Notes: a model not told the origin generated them from the sequence alone. 63,244 nt of DNA from Curtobacterium flaccumfaciens UCD-AKU (GCF_000349565.1 NZ_KB714612.1:760-64003); one strand, 5' to 3'; shown: positions 33,174-41,804, counted from the stretch's first letter. Made by a program: numbers and translations.

Positions 33174-33300
33174 GCGCTCTTCCACGGACGAACGGCGGAC
33201 ATCGGGGAACGCCGCGCCCGAGGCGGACGTACTCTGGGAACGGAAGCAACGGCGGTTCCGAATCCCCTTCGCCACGCTTCCCCCGTGGCGCCTCACCACC

Positions 33301-33663
33301 GTGACGAAGAGTTCCATCGTGACCGAACACCTCATCGAGTACGTCGCCCGCGACCGCACGGGCATCACCGCCGTCGTGACACCGACCGGTGTCATCGACG
33401 TGGACACCGTGATCCAGCACATCCGCGCCGGCCACGCGGGGTACTACGTGGCTGCCGACTCGTGGAAGCGCGCGCCGGTCCGGAGCATGTCGTTCATCGG
33501 CGGGACCTACCTGTTCGCGAACTGGGATGGCTCGAAGCGGAACATGCTGCACGACCTGGCGTTCCGGTCGCCGACCCGCTCGATCGAGACGATCCACGAG
33601 CCGGAGTCCCGGTTCTCGCGGTTCCTCGACGCACTGTTCCGCAAGCGGACGCCGCAGCGCTGA
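33301..33663 (+). CDS. Hypothetical protein (120 residues)
   Basis: Unrecognised. The N-terminal half looks like a small alpha-beta fold (IEYVARDRTGITAVVTPTGV, VIQHIRAGHAGYYVAA), the middle has SFIGGTYLFANWDGSKRNML and the end is basic (RFLDALFRKRTPQR). It may belong to the small DUF3892-like group that reads as one strand-helix unit, but I cannot confirm this. The start GTG 33301 is the best supported: coding character disappears before it although the frame stays open to 32974. Confidence 0.6.
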   Translation: MTKSSIVTEHLIEYVARDRTGITAVVTPTGVIDVDTVIQHIRAGHAGYYVAADSWKRAPVRSMSFIGGTYLFANWDGSKRNMLHDLAFRSPTRSIETIHEPESRFSRFLDALFRKRTPQR

Positions 33664-33716
33664 CCCTCGGCAACCGGCCCGTGGGAGCATTGCCGGACAG
33701 ACAGAAGGGGGAGCAC

Positions 33717-33986
33717 ATGCTCGCACGAGAGGTGTCCGAGAAGCGGTTCCGACCGACCAAGTTCCGCGACGGGTACGACCAGCGCCAGGTCGATGCGTTC
33801 CTCGACCGGATCCAGGCCACCCTGACCGGGTACGAGCAGCGGCGGCCCGTCGACCCGCTCACGCCGCAACAGGTCATGGATGTGCGGTTCCAGCCGACGA
33901 AGTTCCGCGAGGGGTACGACCAGGGGCAGGTCGACGACTTCCTCGACGAGGTCGTCGTCGCACTGCGCCAGCACGGCGCCCGCTGA
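33717..33986 (+). CDS. Mini-protein made of two DivIVA N-terminal motifs
   Basis: 89 residues consisting of a duplicated DivIVA-domain motif: RFRPTKFRDGYDQRQVDAFLD at about 10-30 and RFQPTKFREGYDQGQVDDFLD at about 57-77 are nearly identical. In DivIVA/Wag31 this short region binds membranes and starts the coiled coil; here no long coiled coil follows. An AGGGGGA ribosome binding site precedes ATG 33717. Small DivIVA-domain proteins with the motif once or twice are common in Microbacteriaceae; their role at poles or septa is untested. Confidence 0.85.
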   Translation: MLAREVSEKRFRPTKFRDGYDQRQVDAFLDRIQATLTGYEQRRPVDPLTPQQVMDVRFQPTKFREGYDQGQVDDFLDEVVVALRQHGAR

Positions 33987-34008
33987 AGCGGTCACCGGCG
34001 GTGCAGGT

Positions 34009-34063
34009 GACCGCCTGGAGGCGCGGCGTGCGTCACGGACGCAGGTCGCGCCTCCAGGCGGTC
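34009..34063. terminator. Bidirectional terminator hairpin of the intergenic repeat family
   Basis: GACCGCCTGGAGGCGCG (34009-34025) and CGCGCCTCCAGGCGGTC (34047-34063) are perfect 17-base inverted arms around a 21-base loop, between two convergent genes. The clearest full-length member of the family. Confidence 0.8.
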
Positions 34064-34070
34064 GCGTCGG

Positions 34071-35435
34071 TCAGCGGACCGACTTGATGGGCAGGATCAC
34101 CAGGGCACCGAGGATGACGGCGACGCCGGCACCCCAGAGCATGAGCGTGTAGTTCTGGCCACCACCGATGCCGAGCAGGAACAGGCCGACGGCGGGGGCG
34201 AGTGACTGCGGCAACGCGTTCGCGATGTTGATGACGCCGAGGTCCTTGCCAGGGCGCTCCGGGTCGGGCAGCACGTCGACGACCAGGGCCGTGTCGATGG
34301 CGGCGTAGATGCCGAAGGCGAAGCCCAGGACGATCTCGGCGAAGTAGAACCCGCCGACCGTGTCGACGTGGGCCAGGATCACCAGACCGACGGCGGTCAT
34401 GGCCGTCGAGCCCCAGACGAAGACCTTGCGACGTTGGATCCGGTCGGACACCCAGCCGGAGACCGCGGCGCTGACGAGCAGGGCGATCGTGTACAGGAGC
34501 ACGCCGAACGCGACGACCCCGACCGCCTCGCCCTGCGGGAGCCCGATGCGGTCCTGCATGTACAGGAGTCGGTACGTCGTGAACATGAACGTGCCGAAGG
34601 TGATGAGGAAGCGGCCCCACCAGGCGAGCCCGAAGTCGCGGTGCTTGATCGGGTTCGTCCAGAACGAGCTGATCAGGTTGACCCAGCTGAAGGGCTTGAC
34701 CGGAGTCGTCGGCAGGTCGTCACGGGCGACGAACGAGTAGACGAGGACCGCGACGATCGCCAGGACACCCGGTGCGATGAACAGGACCGGCAGGTTGCCG
34801 ACCAGGTACACGGCCAGGTAGAGCCCGGCGAGGATCGCGATGTTCTGCGCCAGCGCGATGACGCTCGAGGCCTTGCCGCGCTGGAACTCCGGCACGTTGT
34901 CGGCGAAGCTCGCCGTCAGGGTCGAGAGCACCGCGTTGGCAGAGACCTGCGCGAGCACCCAGGCCAGGGTGAGTTGCAGCACGTCGGGCGAGAACGCGAG
35001 CCAGGCGAGGGAGCCGACGAAGACCACGACACCGCCGACCATCCACGGGCGACGACGACCCCACCGCGTGCGGGTGCGGTCGGAGAGCGCACCGAACAGC
35101 GGGTTGGCGAACAGGGCACCGAGCGCTCCGAACGGCAGGACCGAGCCGACGACGGTCTCGGGGCTCGTCGGGTTCAGCTCCGTGGCCTTGATCGACATGC
35201 TCACGAAGACGGGGGTGAGCAGGGCGACGAACAGGCCGAACTGGGCGAAGCTCAGGCCCCAGAGGTACCCGCGACCCACCCGGACGGTGCTGACGGACTG
35301 TGTGATGCCCTCGACCGAGAACGCTCGGGACGCAGCAGCGTCCGTGGCGGTGGCTCCGGCGGCTGCGGTGACCGCGGGGGACGCGGTCCCGGCGATGCCG
35401 CGTGTGGGTTCTTCCTTCGACGTCGGTGTCGACAT
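34071..35435 (-). CDS. MFS sugar transporter (GPH/SUT-like)
   Basis: 454 residues. About 45 Ala/Thr-rich residues precede twelve helices. Features are [19 protein letters not shown] at helix 1, [18 protein letters not shown] (the conserved loop 2-3 motif of glycoside-pentoside-hexuronide and sucrose transporters) and [16 protein letters not shown] in the second half. Probably imports a disaccharide or glycoside by cation symport. ATG 35435 has a strong GAGGAGG site. A dyad 42-58 bases upstream (35477-35493) is a likely operator; no adjacent glycosidase or regulator is present to name the sugar. Confidence 0.85.
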   Translation of the reverse strand: MSTPTSKEEPTRGIAGTASPAVTAAAGATATDAAASRAFSVEGITQSVSTVRVGRGYLWGLSFAQFGLFVALLTPVFVSMSIKATELNPTSPETVVGSVLPFGALGALFANPLFGALSDRTRTRWGRRRPWMVGGVVVFVGSLAWLAFSPDVLQLTLAWVLAQVSANAVLSTLTASFADNVPEFQRGKASSVIALAQNIAILAGLYLAVYLVGNLPVLFIAPGVLAIVAVLVYSFVARDDLPTTPVKPFSWVNLISSFWTNPIKHRDFGLAWWGRFLITFGTFMFTTYRLLYMQDRIGLPQGEAVGVVAFGVLLYTIALLVSAAVSGWVSDRIQRRKVFVWGSTAMTAVGLVILAHVDTVGGFYFAEIVLGFAFGIYAAIDTALVVDVLPDPERPGKDLGVINIANALPQSLAPAVGLFLLGIGGGQNYTLMLWGAGVAVILGALVILPIKSVR

Positions 35436-35476
35436 GACTCCTCCTCGAGTCATAGGGGGCTTCGGGGCCCTCGAAT

Positions 35477-35493
35477 ACCTAGCGCTGCTAGGT
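35477..35493. promoter_or_regulatory. Dyad ACCTAGC-GCT-GCTAGGT upstream of the MFS gene
   Basis: Seven-base perfect arms around 3 bases, 42 bases upstream of ATG 35435. LacI-like spacing; its regulator is not encoded nearby. Confidence 0.45.
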
Positions 35494-35573
35494 GATCGGG
35501 ACTGTAGCACCGGAAACCGCAGGCCGGAAGGTTTTGCTCTGATTGTTTCGTCGGTGCGGATGCGTGCCGACGA

Positions 35574-35617
35574 AGAACGACACCGCCGTTGTCGGAGGAC
35601 AACGACGGTGTCGTTCT
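35574..35617. terminator. Long hairpin, 20-base stem, probable terminator
   Basis: AGAACGACACCGCCGTTGTC (35574-35593) pairs with the stretch 35598-35617 with one mismatch around a GGAG loop. It lies just downstream of the small acidic gene and upstream of the MFS gene, both on the minus strand. The hairpin is flanked by direct repeats CGCAGGCCGGAA at about 35518 and 35627. Confidence 0.6.
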
Positions 35618-35646
35618 GCATCGACCCGCAGGCCGGAAAGGAGCCG

Positions 35647-35817
35647 CTACTGCTCGCCGTCCTCTTCCGGGTTGAAGTGCGAGTCGTCGCCCGAGTGGCC
35701 CGCGGCCAGGCCGTCGGGGTTGTTCGGGATGGTGTTGTCGTCGCCGAGGCCGCCCGGCTTCTCGGTGCCCTCGGGGTCGTTCTTCGGGGCGTCGTGCGTG
35801 TTGCTGCTGTCGGTCAT
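35647..35817 (-). CDS. Small acidic hydrophilic protein (56 residues)
   Basis: Start ATG 35817 with GGAG upstream. Sequence is rich in Asp, Asn, Gly and Pro ([20 protein letters not shown], then a Pro/Asp tail), with no hydrophobic core, so probably disordered. Codon use is strongly GC-biased at third positions, supporting a real gene. Followed by the 35574-35617 hairpin. Function unknown. Small disordered proteins of this kind are frequent in Microbacteriaceae. Confidence 0.55.
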   Translation of the reverse strand: MTDSSNTHDAPKNDPEGTEKPGGLGDDNTIPNNPDGLAAGHSGDDSHFNPEEDGEQ

Positions 35818-35948
35818 GAGCTGCTCCAGTGCAGGGATCGACCCGGCGGCACCGCCACCGGGGTACTGAGGACTCGGACAGTACGTGCCCCGCCTCGGAA
35901 TCCACCGTCCGAGCGGGGGAAGCGGATGACACGGGCCGGGGCGCTCGG

Positions 35949-35964
35949 TAGATTGTTCAACAAC
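35949..35964. promoter_or_regulatory. pxp promoter with overlapping GntR operator TTGTTCAACAA
   Basis: TAGATT (35949-35954) looks like a -10 box, and the palindrome TTGTTCAACAA (35953-35963) overlaps it. The same palindrome occurs at 41792-41804 before the DUF969 operon and the GntR gene. The GTG start of pxpA is 22 bases downstream, so a bound repressor would block transcription. Confidence 0.7.
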
Positions 35965-35985
35965 CCGCGACGACAGGGAGCACCC

Positions 35986-36765
35986 GTGACGACGATCGAC
36001 CTGAACAGCGACCTCGGCGAGGGCTTCAGCGCCTGGGCCATGGGCGACGACACCGCGATGCTCGACGTCGTCTCGAGCGCCAACGTCGCGTGCGGGTTCC
36101 ACGCCGGCGACCCGACGATCATGCTCACCACCGCCCGCGCCGCCGCCGAACGCGGTGTGGCGATCGGCGCCCACGTGGCCTACCGCGACCTGATCGGCTT
36201 CGGCCGCAGGCCCGTGCACGTCACCCCCGACGAGCTGTACGCCGACGTCGTCCACCAGCTCGGGGCGATGGCCGCCACCGCGCACGTCGCCGGCACGGCC
36301 GTCACCTACGTCAAGCCGCACGGGGCGCTTTACAACACCGCCTGCGCCGACCCGGTGCAGGCCGAGGCGGTCGTCCGCGCCGTCGCCGACGTCGACCCGT
36401 CGCTCGCCGTGCTGGCGTTGCCCGGGTCGGAGCTGCTGCTGGCGGCCGAACGACACGGGCTCCGCGCCGTGAGCGAGTCCTTCGCCGACCGCGCCTACGA
36501 ACCCGACGGCTCGCTGGTGTCCCGGAAGCAGCCGGGGTCGGTGCTGCACGACCCGGACGAGGTCGCGGCCCGGGTGCTCCGCATGGTCACCGACGGCGTC
36601 GCGATCGCCGTCGACGGGTCCGAGATCGCGGTGCGTGCCGACTCGGTGTGCGTGCACGGCGACTCCCCCGACGCGGTCGCGATGGCCCGTGCGATCCGAG
36701 CGCTCCTGACCGAGCACGGCGTGATGATCGCGCCGTTCGCGCTGCCCGCACCGCTCGCGCCGTGA
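35986..36765 (+). CDS. pxpA: PxpA, 5-oxoprolinase subunit A (LamB/YcsF family)
   Basis: 259 residues. Family landmarks: [18 protein letters not shown] at the start, [38 protein letters not shown] and [13 protein letters not shown]. With PxpB and PxpC it forms the prokaryotic ATP-dependent 5-oxoprolinase, which opens 5-oxoproline (pyroglutamate) to glutamate. GTG start 35986 has a GGGAG site. First gene of pxpABC; each joint is a 4-base overlap. A candidate GntR operator overlaps the promoter. Confidence 0.93.
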   Translation: MTTIDLNSDLGEGFSAWAMGDDTAMLDVVSSANVACGFHAGDPTIMLTTARAAAERGVAIGAHVAYRDLIGFGRRPVHVTPDELYADVVHQLGAMAATAHVAGTAVTYVKPHGALYNTACADPVQAEAVVRAVADVDPSLAVLALPGSELLLAAERHGLRAVSESFADRAYEPDGSLVSRKQPGSVLHDPDEVAARVLRMVTDGVAIAVDGSEIAVRADSVCVHGDSPDAVAMARAIRALLTEHGVMIAPFALPAPLAP

Positions 36766-37394
36766 CGCGTCCCGACGTCCGCTCCGCTGGCGGCACCGCA
36801 CTCCTCGCCACGTTCGAGTCCCTCGCCGAGGTCGTCGCCTTCCGCGCCGGGCTCGACGAGGCCTCCCTGCCCGGCCTGACCGAGGTCGTCTCCGGCGCCC
36901 GGACGCTGCTGTTCCGGTTCGACCCCGCGACGACGGACGCCGGTCGGCTCCGCTCGGAGCTGGCGTACGTCGTCCCGGTCAGCGCCACGCTCGAAGCGCA
37001 CGACACCGAACCGCTCGTCATCCCCGTCACCTACGACGGCGATGACCTCGACTCCGTCACCGAACTGACCTGCATGCGGCGCGACGAACTCGTGGCGTGG
37101 CACACCGGGCAGCTCTGGACGAGCGCCTTCTGTGGCTTCGCCCCGGGCTTCAGCTACCTGACCGGCAGCGATCGACCGCTCGACCTGCCCCGCCGCAGCA
37201 CCGCCCGCACGGCCGTCCCGAGCGGTGCCGTCGCGGTGGCCGGAGAGTTCAGCGCCGTCTACCCGCGGACATCGCCCGGCGGCTGGCAGCTCATCGGCCG
37301 CACCGACGTGCCGATGTGGTCGCTCGAGCGCACGCCCCCGGCGCTCGCGCCAGCCGGCACCCTCGTCCGCTTCGTCGTGGCGGGTGTGGCATGA
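36762..37394 (+). CDS. pxpB: PxpB, 5-oxoprolinase subunit B (KipI/AHS1 family)
   Basis: 210 residues with the allophanate-hydrolase-subunit-1 (AHS1/KipI) fold: [49 protein letters not shown] and [15 protein letters not shown]. In B. subtilis the homologue KipI also inhibits kinase KinA, but next to pxpA and pxpC the oxoprolinase role is much more likely. Overlaps both neighbours by 4 bases. Confidence 0.92.
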   Translation: MTRPDVRSAGGTALLATFESLAEVVAFRAGLDEASLPGLTEVVSGARTLLFRFDPATTDAGRLRSELAYVVPVSATLEAHDTEPLVIPVTYDGDDLDSVTELTCMRRDELVAWHTGQLWTSAFCGFAPGFSYLTGSDRPLDLPRRSTARTAVPSGAVAVAGEFSAVYPRTSPGGWQLIGRTDVPMWSLERTPPALAPAGTLVRFVVAGVA

Positions 37395-38275
37395 GCGCGC
37401 TGACCGTCGTGCAGGTCGGCTACGGCCTGACCACGCAGGACCTCGGTCGACCGGGCTTCAGCGACATGGGCCTCGGGGCGGCCGGCGCGGCCGACCGCGG
37501 GTCCGCAGCACTCGCCAACCGACTGGTCGGCAACCGTGCCGACGCGGCCGTCCTGGAGGCCGTGCTCGGCTCCGTCACGCTCCGCACCGACGCGTACGTG
37601 GTGGCGGCCGCCACCGGCGCGGCCTGCCCGGTCGAGGTCGAGCGGGCGGACGGATCGGTCCGCGGGGCGGCCTCGCACGAGGTGCTGCTGCTGGCCCCGG
37701 GCGACACGCTCCGTATCGGCACCGCGACCGTGGGCCTGCGCGCCTACATCGCGGTCCTCGGGGGCTTCGCGGTGGACCCGGTGCTCGGCAGCCGCTCGTG
37801 GGACTCCCTGGCGCGCCTCGGTCCGCCGCCGCTGTCGGCCGGTGACCTCCTGCCGGTCGGCGGAGCCCGGGTCTCGTGGCCGGTCGTCGACGCAGTGCCG
37901 CAGCCCGAACCGCGGTGGCCGGACGAGCCGGTCGTGCTCGACGTGGTGCCCGGGCCGCGCGACGACTGGTTCACCCCGGAGTGGCGGTCGACCCTGACCA
38001 GTCAGGACTTCGCCGTCAGTGCGGACAGCGACCGCGTGGGGGTCCGCACCACGGCTGCGACGCCGCTCGCCCGCTCCGTGACACGCGAGCTGCCGAGCGA
38101 GGGTGTCGAGACGGGATCGCTGCAGGTGCCGCCCGAGGGGTTCCCCGTGCTGTTCCTCGCCGACCACCCGGTCACCGGCGGCTACCCGGTCGTCGCGGTC
38201 CTGACGCCCCGGTCGGTCGACCGTGCCGCGCAGCTCCGGCCTGGTGATCCGCTCCGGTTCCGCATCCTCGACTGA
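37391..38275 (+). CDS. pxpC: PxpC, 5-oxoprolinase subunit C (KipA/AHS2 family)
   Basis: 294 residues, biotin-dependent-carboxyltransferase-like (AHS2) domain: TTQDLGRPGFSDMGLGAAGA, ALANRLVGNRADAAVLE, AYIAVLGGFAVDPVLGSRS, and near the end EGFPVLFLADHPVTGGYPV. Completes the PxpABC 5-oxoprolinase. Length and order are standard. The stop is followed 63 bases later by a small monooxygenase-like gene. Confidence 0.92.
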   Translation: MSALTVVQVGYGLTTQDLGRPGFSDMGLGAAGAADRGSAALANRLVGNRADAAVLEAVLGSVTLRTDAYVVAAATGAACPVEVERADGSVRGAASHEVLLLAPGDTLRIGTATVGLRAYIAVLGGFAVDPVLGSRSWDSLARLGPPPLSAGDLLPVGGARVSWPVVDAVPQPEPRWPDEPVVLDVVPGPRDDWFTPEWRSTLTSQDFAVSADSDRVGVRTTAATPLARSVTRELPSEGVETGSLQVPPEGFPVLFLADHPVTGGYPVVAVLTPRSVDRAAQLRPGDPLRFRILD

Positions 38276-38338
38276 CCGACCCGGAACAAGCGCAGGGGGT
38301 CCGGAGTTGGCTTGGACACCGCTGACGAAAGGTTCCCC

Positions 38339-38641
38339 ATGTCGATCACCGTCCTGCTCGAGGTCCAGTTCCAGAGCGACGCCCCCGAAGACGCGCTCCA
38401 GGGTGCGATCCGCGAGACGCTCGAACAGACCGCGTCGTTCCACGGCCTGGAGTCGCTCGAGGTCCTGGTCGACGACGAGGACCCGGCGCGCATGGTCGTC
38501 GTCGAGTCGTGGACGACCGCCGCGGACCACGACACGTACGTGGCCTGGCGTGCGACGCCCGAGGGTGCTCCGGCGATGGCACCGTTCCTCGAAGCGACAC
38601 CGGTCACCCGCACCTTCGCGCGGACCATCCCGCTCCACTGA
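38339..38641 (+). CDS. ABM-type small monooxygenase/ heme-degrading-like dimeric alpha-beta protein
   Basis: 100 residues. A typical antibiotic-biosynthesis-monooxygenase (ferredoxin-like) fold: ITVLLEVQFQSDAPEDALQ, HGLESLEVLVDDEDPARMVV and ESWTTAADHDTYVAWRATPE. No conserved catalytic residue can be assigned. GAAAGG before ATG 38339 is a fair ribosome binding site. It may be the tail of the pxp operon, but the 63-base gap makes that unsure. Confidence 0.75.
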   Translation: MSITVLLEVQFQSDAPEDALQGAIRETLEQTASFHGLESLEVLVDDEDPARMVVVESWTTAADHDTYVAWRATPEGAPAMAPFLEATPVTRTFARTIPLH

Positions 38642-38693
38642 GCCGACACCGGCCCCGCCCCACGGCGCATGGGTCGGCGTCGGCCGCGGTCGG

Positions 38694-38876
38694 TCAGACC
38701 ACGTCGTCGTCGGTGTCGAGCGGCACCGGCCGTTCGTCGTCGGGGAGCACTTCGTCGTCCGCGTCGTCGACCACCGGGAGGTCGTCGGGGTCGAGCACGG
38801 TGGGCTCCGGTTCGTAGTCGGTCTCCTGCGCCTCGCGGAAGTCGTCGAGGGTCTCGTCGTCCTTCGGATCGCTCAT
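38694..38876 (-). CDS. Small highly acidic protein (60 residues)
   Basis: Almost half of the residues are Asp or Glu (DDETLDDFREAQETDYEPEP and a DDLPVVDDADDEV stretch). No hydrophobic core, so probably disordered. Third codon positions are G/C, consistent with a real gene. It stands directly downstream, in the same direction, of the DUF2891 gene, with a 61-base gap. Function unknown. Confidence 0.55.
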   Translation of the reverse strand: MSDPKDDETLDDFREAQETDYEPEPTVLDPDDLPVVDDADDEVLPDDERPVPLDTDDDVV

Positions 38877-38937
38877 GGCCCCGAAGGTACCTCCGGATCC
38901 TCAGTGTGTCCGCAGACGATCACCACCCCGAAGCCGC

Positions 38938-39993
38938 TCATCGAGCGGCGTGCTCCCGGGCCTCCATGGCGTCCCAGGCGAAGCTCGCCAGCCAGTGGGT
39001 GGAGTAGTACTCCTCGCCCACGCTCGCCGCGAGCCCGGAGGTCAGCAGCCGGTCGGCCGCGTCGTCGAGCAGGTCCGCGATGCCGGAGTCGTCCGAGCTG
39101 CCGGCACGGAGTGCGTCCGCGATGCGCCGGGCCGATCCCGCCCGCGACAGGTCGAGCCCGAACAGGTGCACCTGCTGGGGGTCGTTCTCGTCGCGCACCA
39201 CCGTCGACCGCAAGATCGCGTCGCCCGGCTGCACCGCGGCGAAGAAGCCACGGGCCCACGTCGCGAACTCCGCAGCGGGCAGCACCGCACGCATCAGGTC
39301 GGCTTCGGCGAGACCGGCGGACAGGAAGTCGTGCCCACTCCGCTCCCAGGCGAACGGCCACCCGGCGTCCGCGCCGAACCAGTCCCGTGCTGCCCCCTCG
39401 ACCGCTGCCGCCAGGGCCGGACGGTCGAGTGACCGGGCGGCCTCGAGCACGAGCAGCAGCCCGAACGCCGAGTTCGAGTGCACGCCGTGCCGGACCGGGT
39501 GCGCGGCACCGTCGATCCACCGGACGACCAGGTCTTCGAGGACGTCGACGACGGGCGCGAACCCCTGTGCGAGTGCCCGGACGGCGGGCGCCTCGGATGC
39601 CGACACCTCGGCGGCGAGCCGTGCGAGCCAGGCCCAGCCGTAGGGGCGCTCGTAGTGCGGTGTCTCGCGCAGGTAATCGGCCTCGGTCGCCAGGTGATCC
39701 GTCGTGAGGTGCGCCTGCAGGATCGAGGTGAGCCGGGCCTCCAGGTCGGTGGGCAGACCGTGCGAGACCAGGCGCGCCGCGAGCCAGTGCATGTGCACCG
39801 ACGAGTGCCAGTCGTACGACGTGGCGAAGGCGGGGTGGAGCTCGACGGGCAGTGCCCGGTCGTCCGGCCCGGACGTCGCGTGGTGCGCGGCGTACGGGTA
39901 CTCACGGGTCGTGTTGTCCGCGGCGACGGCCGCGAAGCGGTCGGCCCAGGCCGCCCGGGTCAGGTCGATCGGGGCGGCATCAGAATGCGACAA
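38938..39993 (-). CDS. DUF2891 family protein in the 5-oxoproline transport operon
   Basis: 351 residues. DUF2891 members are all-helical proteins of unknown function; recognised here by HPAFATSYDWHSSVHMHW, ETPHYERPYGWAW, HGVHSNSAFGL, GHDFLSAGLAEADLM, and VGEEYYSTHWLASFA at the end. The His-rich, aromatic-rich motifs look like an alpha/alpha-toroid active site (inference). TTG start at 39993 overlaps the DUF979 stop by 14 bases. It is the third gene of an operon with DUF969 and DUF979, whose promoter shares an operator with pxpABC, tying this family to 5-oxoproline metabolism. Confidence 0.83.
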   Translation of the reverse strand: MSHSDAAPIDLTRAAWADRFAAVAADNTTREYPYAAHHATSGPDDRALPVELHPAFATSYDWHSSVHMHWLAARLVSHGLPTDLEARLTSILQAHLTTDHLATEADYLRETPHYERPYGWAWLARLAAEVSASEAPAVRALAQGFAPVVDVLEDLVVRWIDGAAHPVRHGVHSNSAFGLLLVLEAARSLDRPALAAAVEGAARDWFGADAGWPFAWERSGHDFLSAGLAEADLMRAVLPAAEFATWARGFFAAVQPGDAILRSTVVRDENDPQQVHLFGLDLSRAGSARRIADALRAGSSDDSGIADLLDDAADRLLTSGLAASVGEEYYSTHWLASFAWDAMEAREHAAR

Positions 39994-41068
39994 GGTACAT
40001 GACTCCCATGTTGACGACGAGCAGGATGGCGGCGGTGGGGATCTGCGCCTTGATCGGGCCGTACTTGTCCCGCATCTCGAGCAGGGCGGCCGGCACCAGG
40101 TTGAAGTTCGCGGCCATCGGGGTGACGAGCGTGCCGCAGAAGCCGGCGAGCATGCCGATCGCGAAGATCGCGGCCGGGTTGCCGTCGAAGCCCTGCACCA
40201 GGACGGGCCAGCCGATCGCGGCCGTCATGATCGGGAACGCGGCGAACGCGTTGCCCATGATGATCGTGAACAGGGCCATGCCCAGGCAGTAGATGACCAC
40301 TGCGGCGAGCAGTGAGCCGTCGGGCAGGACCGACTTGATGATCGTGCCGACCGCGTCGCCGACCCCCGCCTGGGTGAAGACGATGCCGAGGGTCGAGAGC
40401 ATCTGCGGCAGCAGCGCCGCCCAGCCGATCGCCTGCAGGAGCCGACCGCCCTCGCGGATCGGGGTGGCGATCTTCGGCGGGCGCAGGACGAACACGGCCA
40501 CGACCACGGCGAGGACCGAGCCGATGCCCAAGCCGGTCAGGGTCGCGCTCCCCTCGGCCAGCAGCGGTTCGCCGCCGAACGAGACGAGCGGGCCGAGCGT
40601 CGCGACCAGCACGGCGACCACGGGCACCACCAGGGCCGGGATGAAGAGCCGGTTGCCGTACTTCGTCGCGAACGCGGCACGCTCGTCCGGGCTGGTGGTG
40701 GCGAGCACACTCGTGCTGCCGCTGCCGCTGCCCGCGCTCGTGATCTTCTGCGTCACGCCGGTGGGTTCGGCGGGGCCGGTCTCCGCACCGGTACCGGCGC
40801 CGGGGATGCTCGCGACCCGGGTGCGGCTGGTCGTGCCGGTGAAGCCGAGTCCGGCGAGCGCGACCATCACGAGGACGGCGATGCCGAGCGTCCACGCCGG
40901 GATGCTGCCAGCGGCGACGAACGTGCCGGCGAAGAACGACAGGCCGAGGATGCCCCAGAACGCGGCGTTGCCGACGCGCTTCGCGTGCGCGGTGTCGGTG
41001 ACGATCAGGACGGCGACGGCGATGAAGAACGCGCCGATGAGCCAGTAGAGCCATTCGCTGGTGATCAC
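39980..41068 (-). CDS. DUF979 membrane protein, putative 5-oxoproline transporter subunit
   Basis: 362 residues from GTG 41068 (GTGA overlap with the DUF969 stop). About ten helices. The conserved segments are YWLIGAFFIAVAVLIVTDTA, FGGEPLLAEGSA and GMALFTIIMGNAFAAFPIM, ending NFNLVPAALLEMRDKYGPIKA. A poly-Gly/Ser loop (about 110-130) is specific to this protein. DUF969 and DUF979 always travel as a pair and are known to cluster with 5-oxoprolinase genes, so a transport role for pyroglutamate is proposed in the literature. Confidence 0.87.
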   Translation of the reverse strand: MITSEWLYWLIGAFFIAVAVLIVTDTAHAKRVGNAAFWGILGLSFFAGTFVAAGSIPAWTLGIAVLVMVALAGLGFTGTTSRTRVASIPGAGTGAETGPAEPTGVTQKITSAGSGSGSTSVLATTSPDERAAFATKYGNRLFIPALVVPVVAVLVATLGPLVSFGGEPLLAEGSATLTGLGIGSVLAVVVAVFVLRPPKIATPIREGGRLLQAIGWAALLPQMLSTLGIVFTQAGVGDAVGTIIKSVLPDGSLLAAVVIYCLGMALFTIIMGNAFAAFPIMTAAIGWPVLVQGFDGNPAAIFAIGMLAGFCGTLVTPMAANFNLVPAALLEMRDKYGPIKAQIPTAAILLVVNMGVMYLVAF

Positions 41069-41772
41069 GCTGCGGCCCCCAGGGTCGGAGCGTCGGCACG
41101 GGCGTCCGCCGCCATCTTGTCGAGTCGGCGGTCGAACAGCAGCAGGCGTCCGCCGTGGACGATCAGCGCCGCGATGCCCGTCGGGATCGCCCACAGGGCC
41201 AGGTCGATCGGTTCCAGCGACAGCCCGTAGGTCGCGTCGACGAACGTCGTGATGAGCAGGATGGAGCCCACCGCGACGAAGACGTCCTCGCCGAAGAACA
41301 CCCCGACGGTGTCGGACGAGGCCGAGTAGCCCTTGATCTTCTCGCGCATGCGGTCATCGATCCGCCCGTACTTCTTCGTCGCCGCGCCCTCGGCCATCGG
41401 GTAGACCAGCGGGCGGACGGTCTGCGCCGGGCCACCGATGCTGGTCAGGCCGACCGCCGCGGTGACCTGCCGGATCACCAGGTAGCCGGCGAGCAGACGA
41501 CCCGTCGTGAGCTTGTCGAGCTTCGCGATCAGACGCTTCGCCTGGTCCTGCAGGCCGTAGCGCTCGATCAGACCGATGACGGGCAGGACGAGCGCGAAGG
41601 TCGTGACGGACCGGCTCGAGGCGAACCCGTTGCCGAACGCGTCGAGGATGCCGACGGGACCGATCCCGCCGATGGCCGCGGTCACGATGCCCGCGACCGT
41701 GACGACGAGGAGCGCGTTGACGCGCAACGCGAAGCCGACGATGACGACGGCGACGCCGATGAGGACGAACAT
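41065..41772 (-). CDS. DUF969 membrane protein, putative 5-oxoproline transporter subunit
   Basis: 235 residues from ATG 41772, with about six helices. Landmarks are GLIERYGLQDQAKRLIAKL, TAAVGLTSIGGPAQTVRPLV, and SDTVGVFFGEDVFVAVGSIL. An upstream ATG at 41793 would add 7 residues but its codon overlaps the operator palindrome, so 41772 is preferred. Pairs with DUF979 as a two-subunit transporter. The operator 41792-41804 is 20 bases upstream. Confidence 0.87.
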   Translation of the reverse strand: MFVLIGVAVVIVGFALRVNALLVVTVAGIVTAAIGGIGPVGILDAFGNGFASSRSVTTFALVLPVIGLIERYGLQDQAKRLIAKLDKLTTGRLLAGYLVIRQVTAAVGLTSIGGPAQTVRPLVYPMAEGAATKKYGRIDDRMREKIKGYSASSDTVGVFFGEDVFVAVGSILLITTFVDATYGLSLEPIDLALWAIPTGIAALIVHGGRLLLFDRRLDKMAADARADAPTLGAAA

Positions 41773-41791
41773 GCGGGACAGTCTGGACCGC

Positions 41792-41804
41792 ATTGTTCAA
41801 CAAT
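41792..41804. promoter_or_regulatory. GntR operator ATTGTTCAACAAT between DUF969 and gntR
   Basis: A perfect 13-bp palindrome, 20 bases before the DUF969 start and 66 before the GntR start. The core TTGTTCAACAA is shared with the pxp promoter (35953-35963). FadR/GntR operators are usually palindromes of this type. Confidence 0.72.

Noticed and set aside
33301..33663. Firm DUF3892 assignment for the small hypothetical protein
   Set aside because: The resemblance is only a general strand-helix pattern, so I left it as hypothetical.
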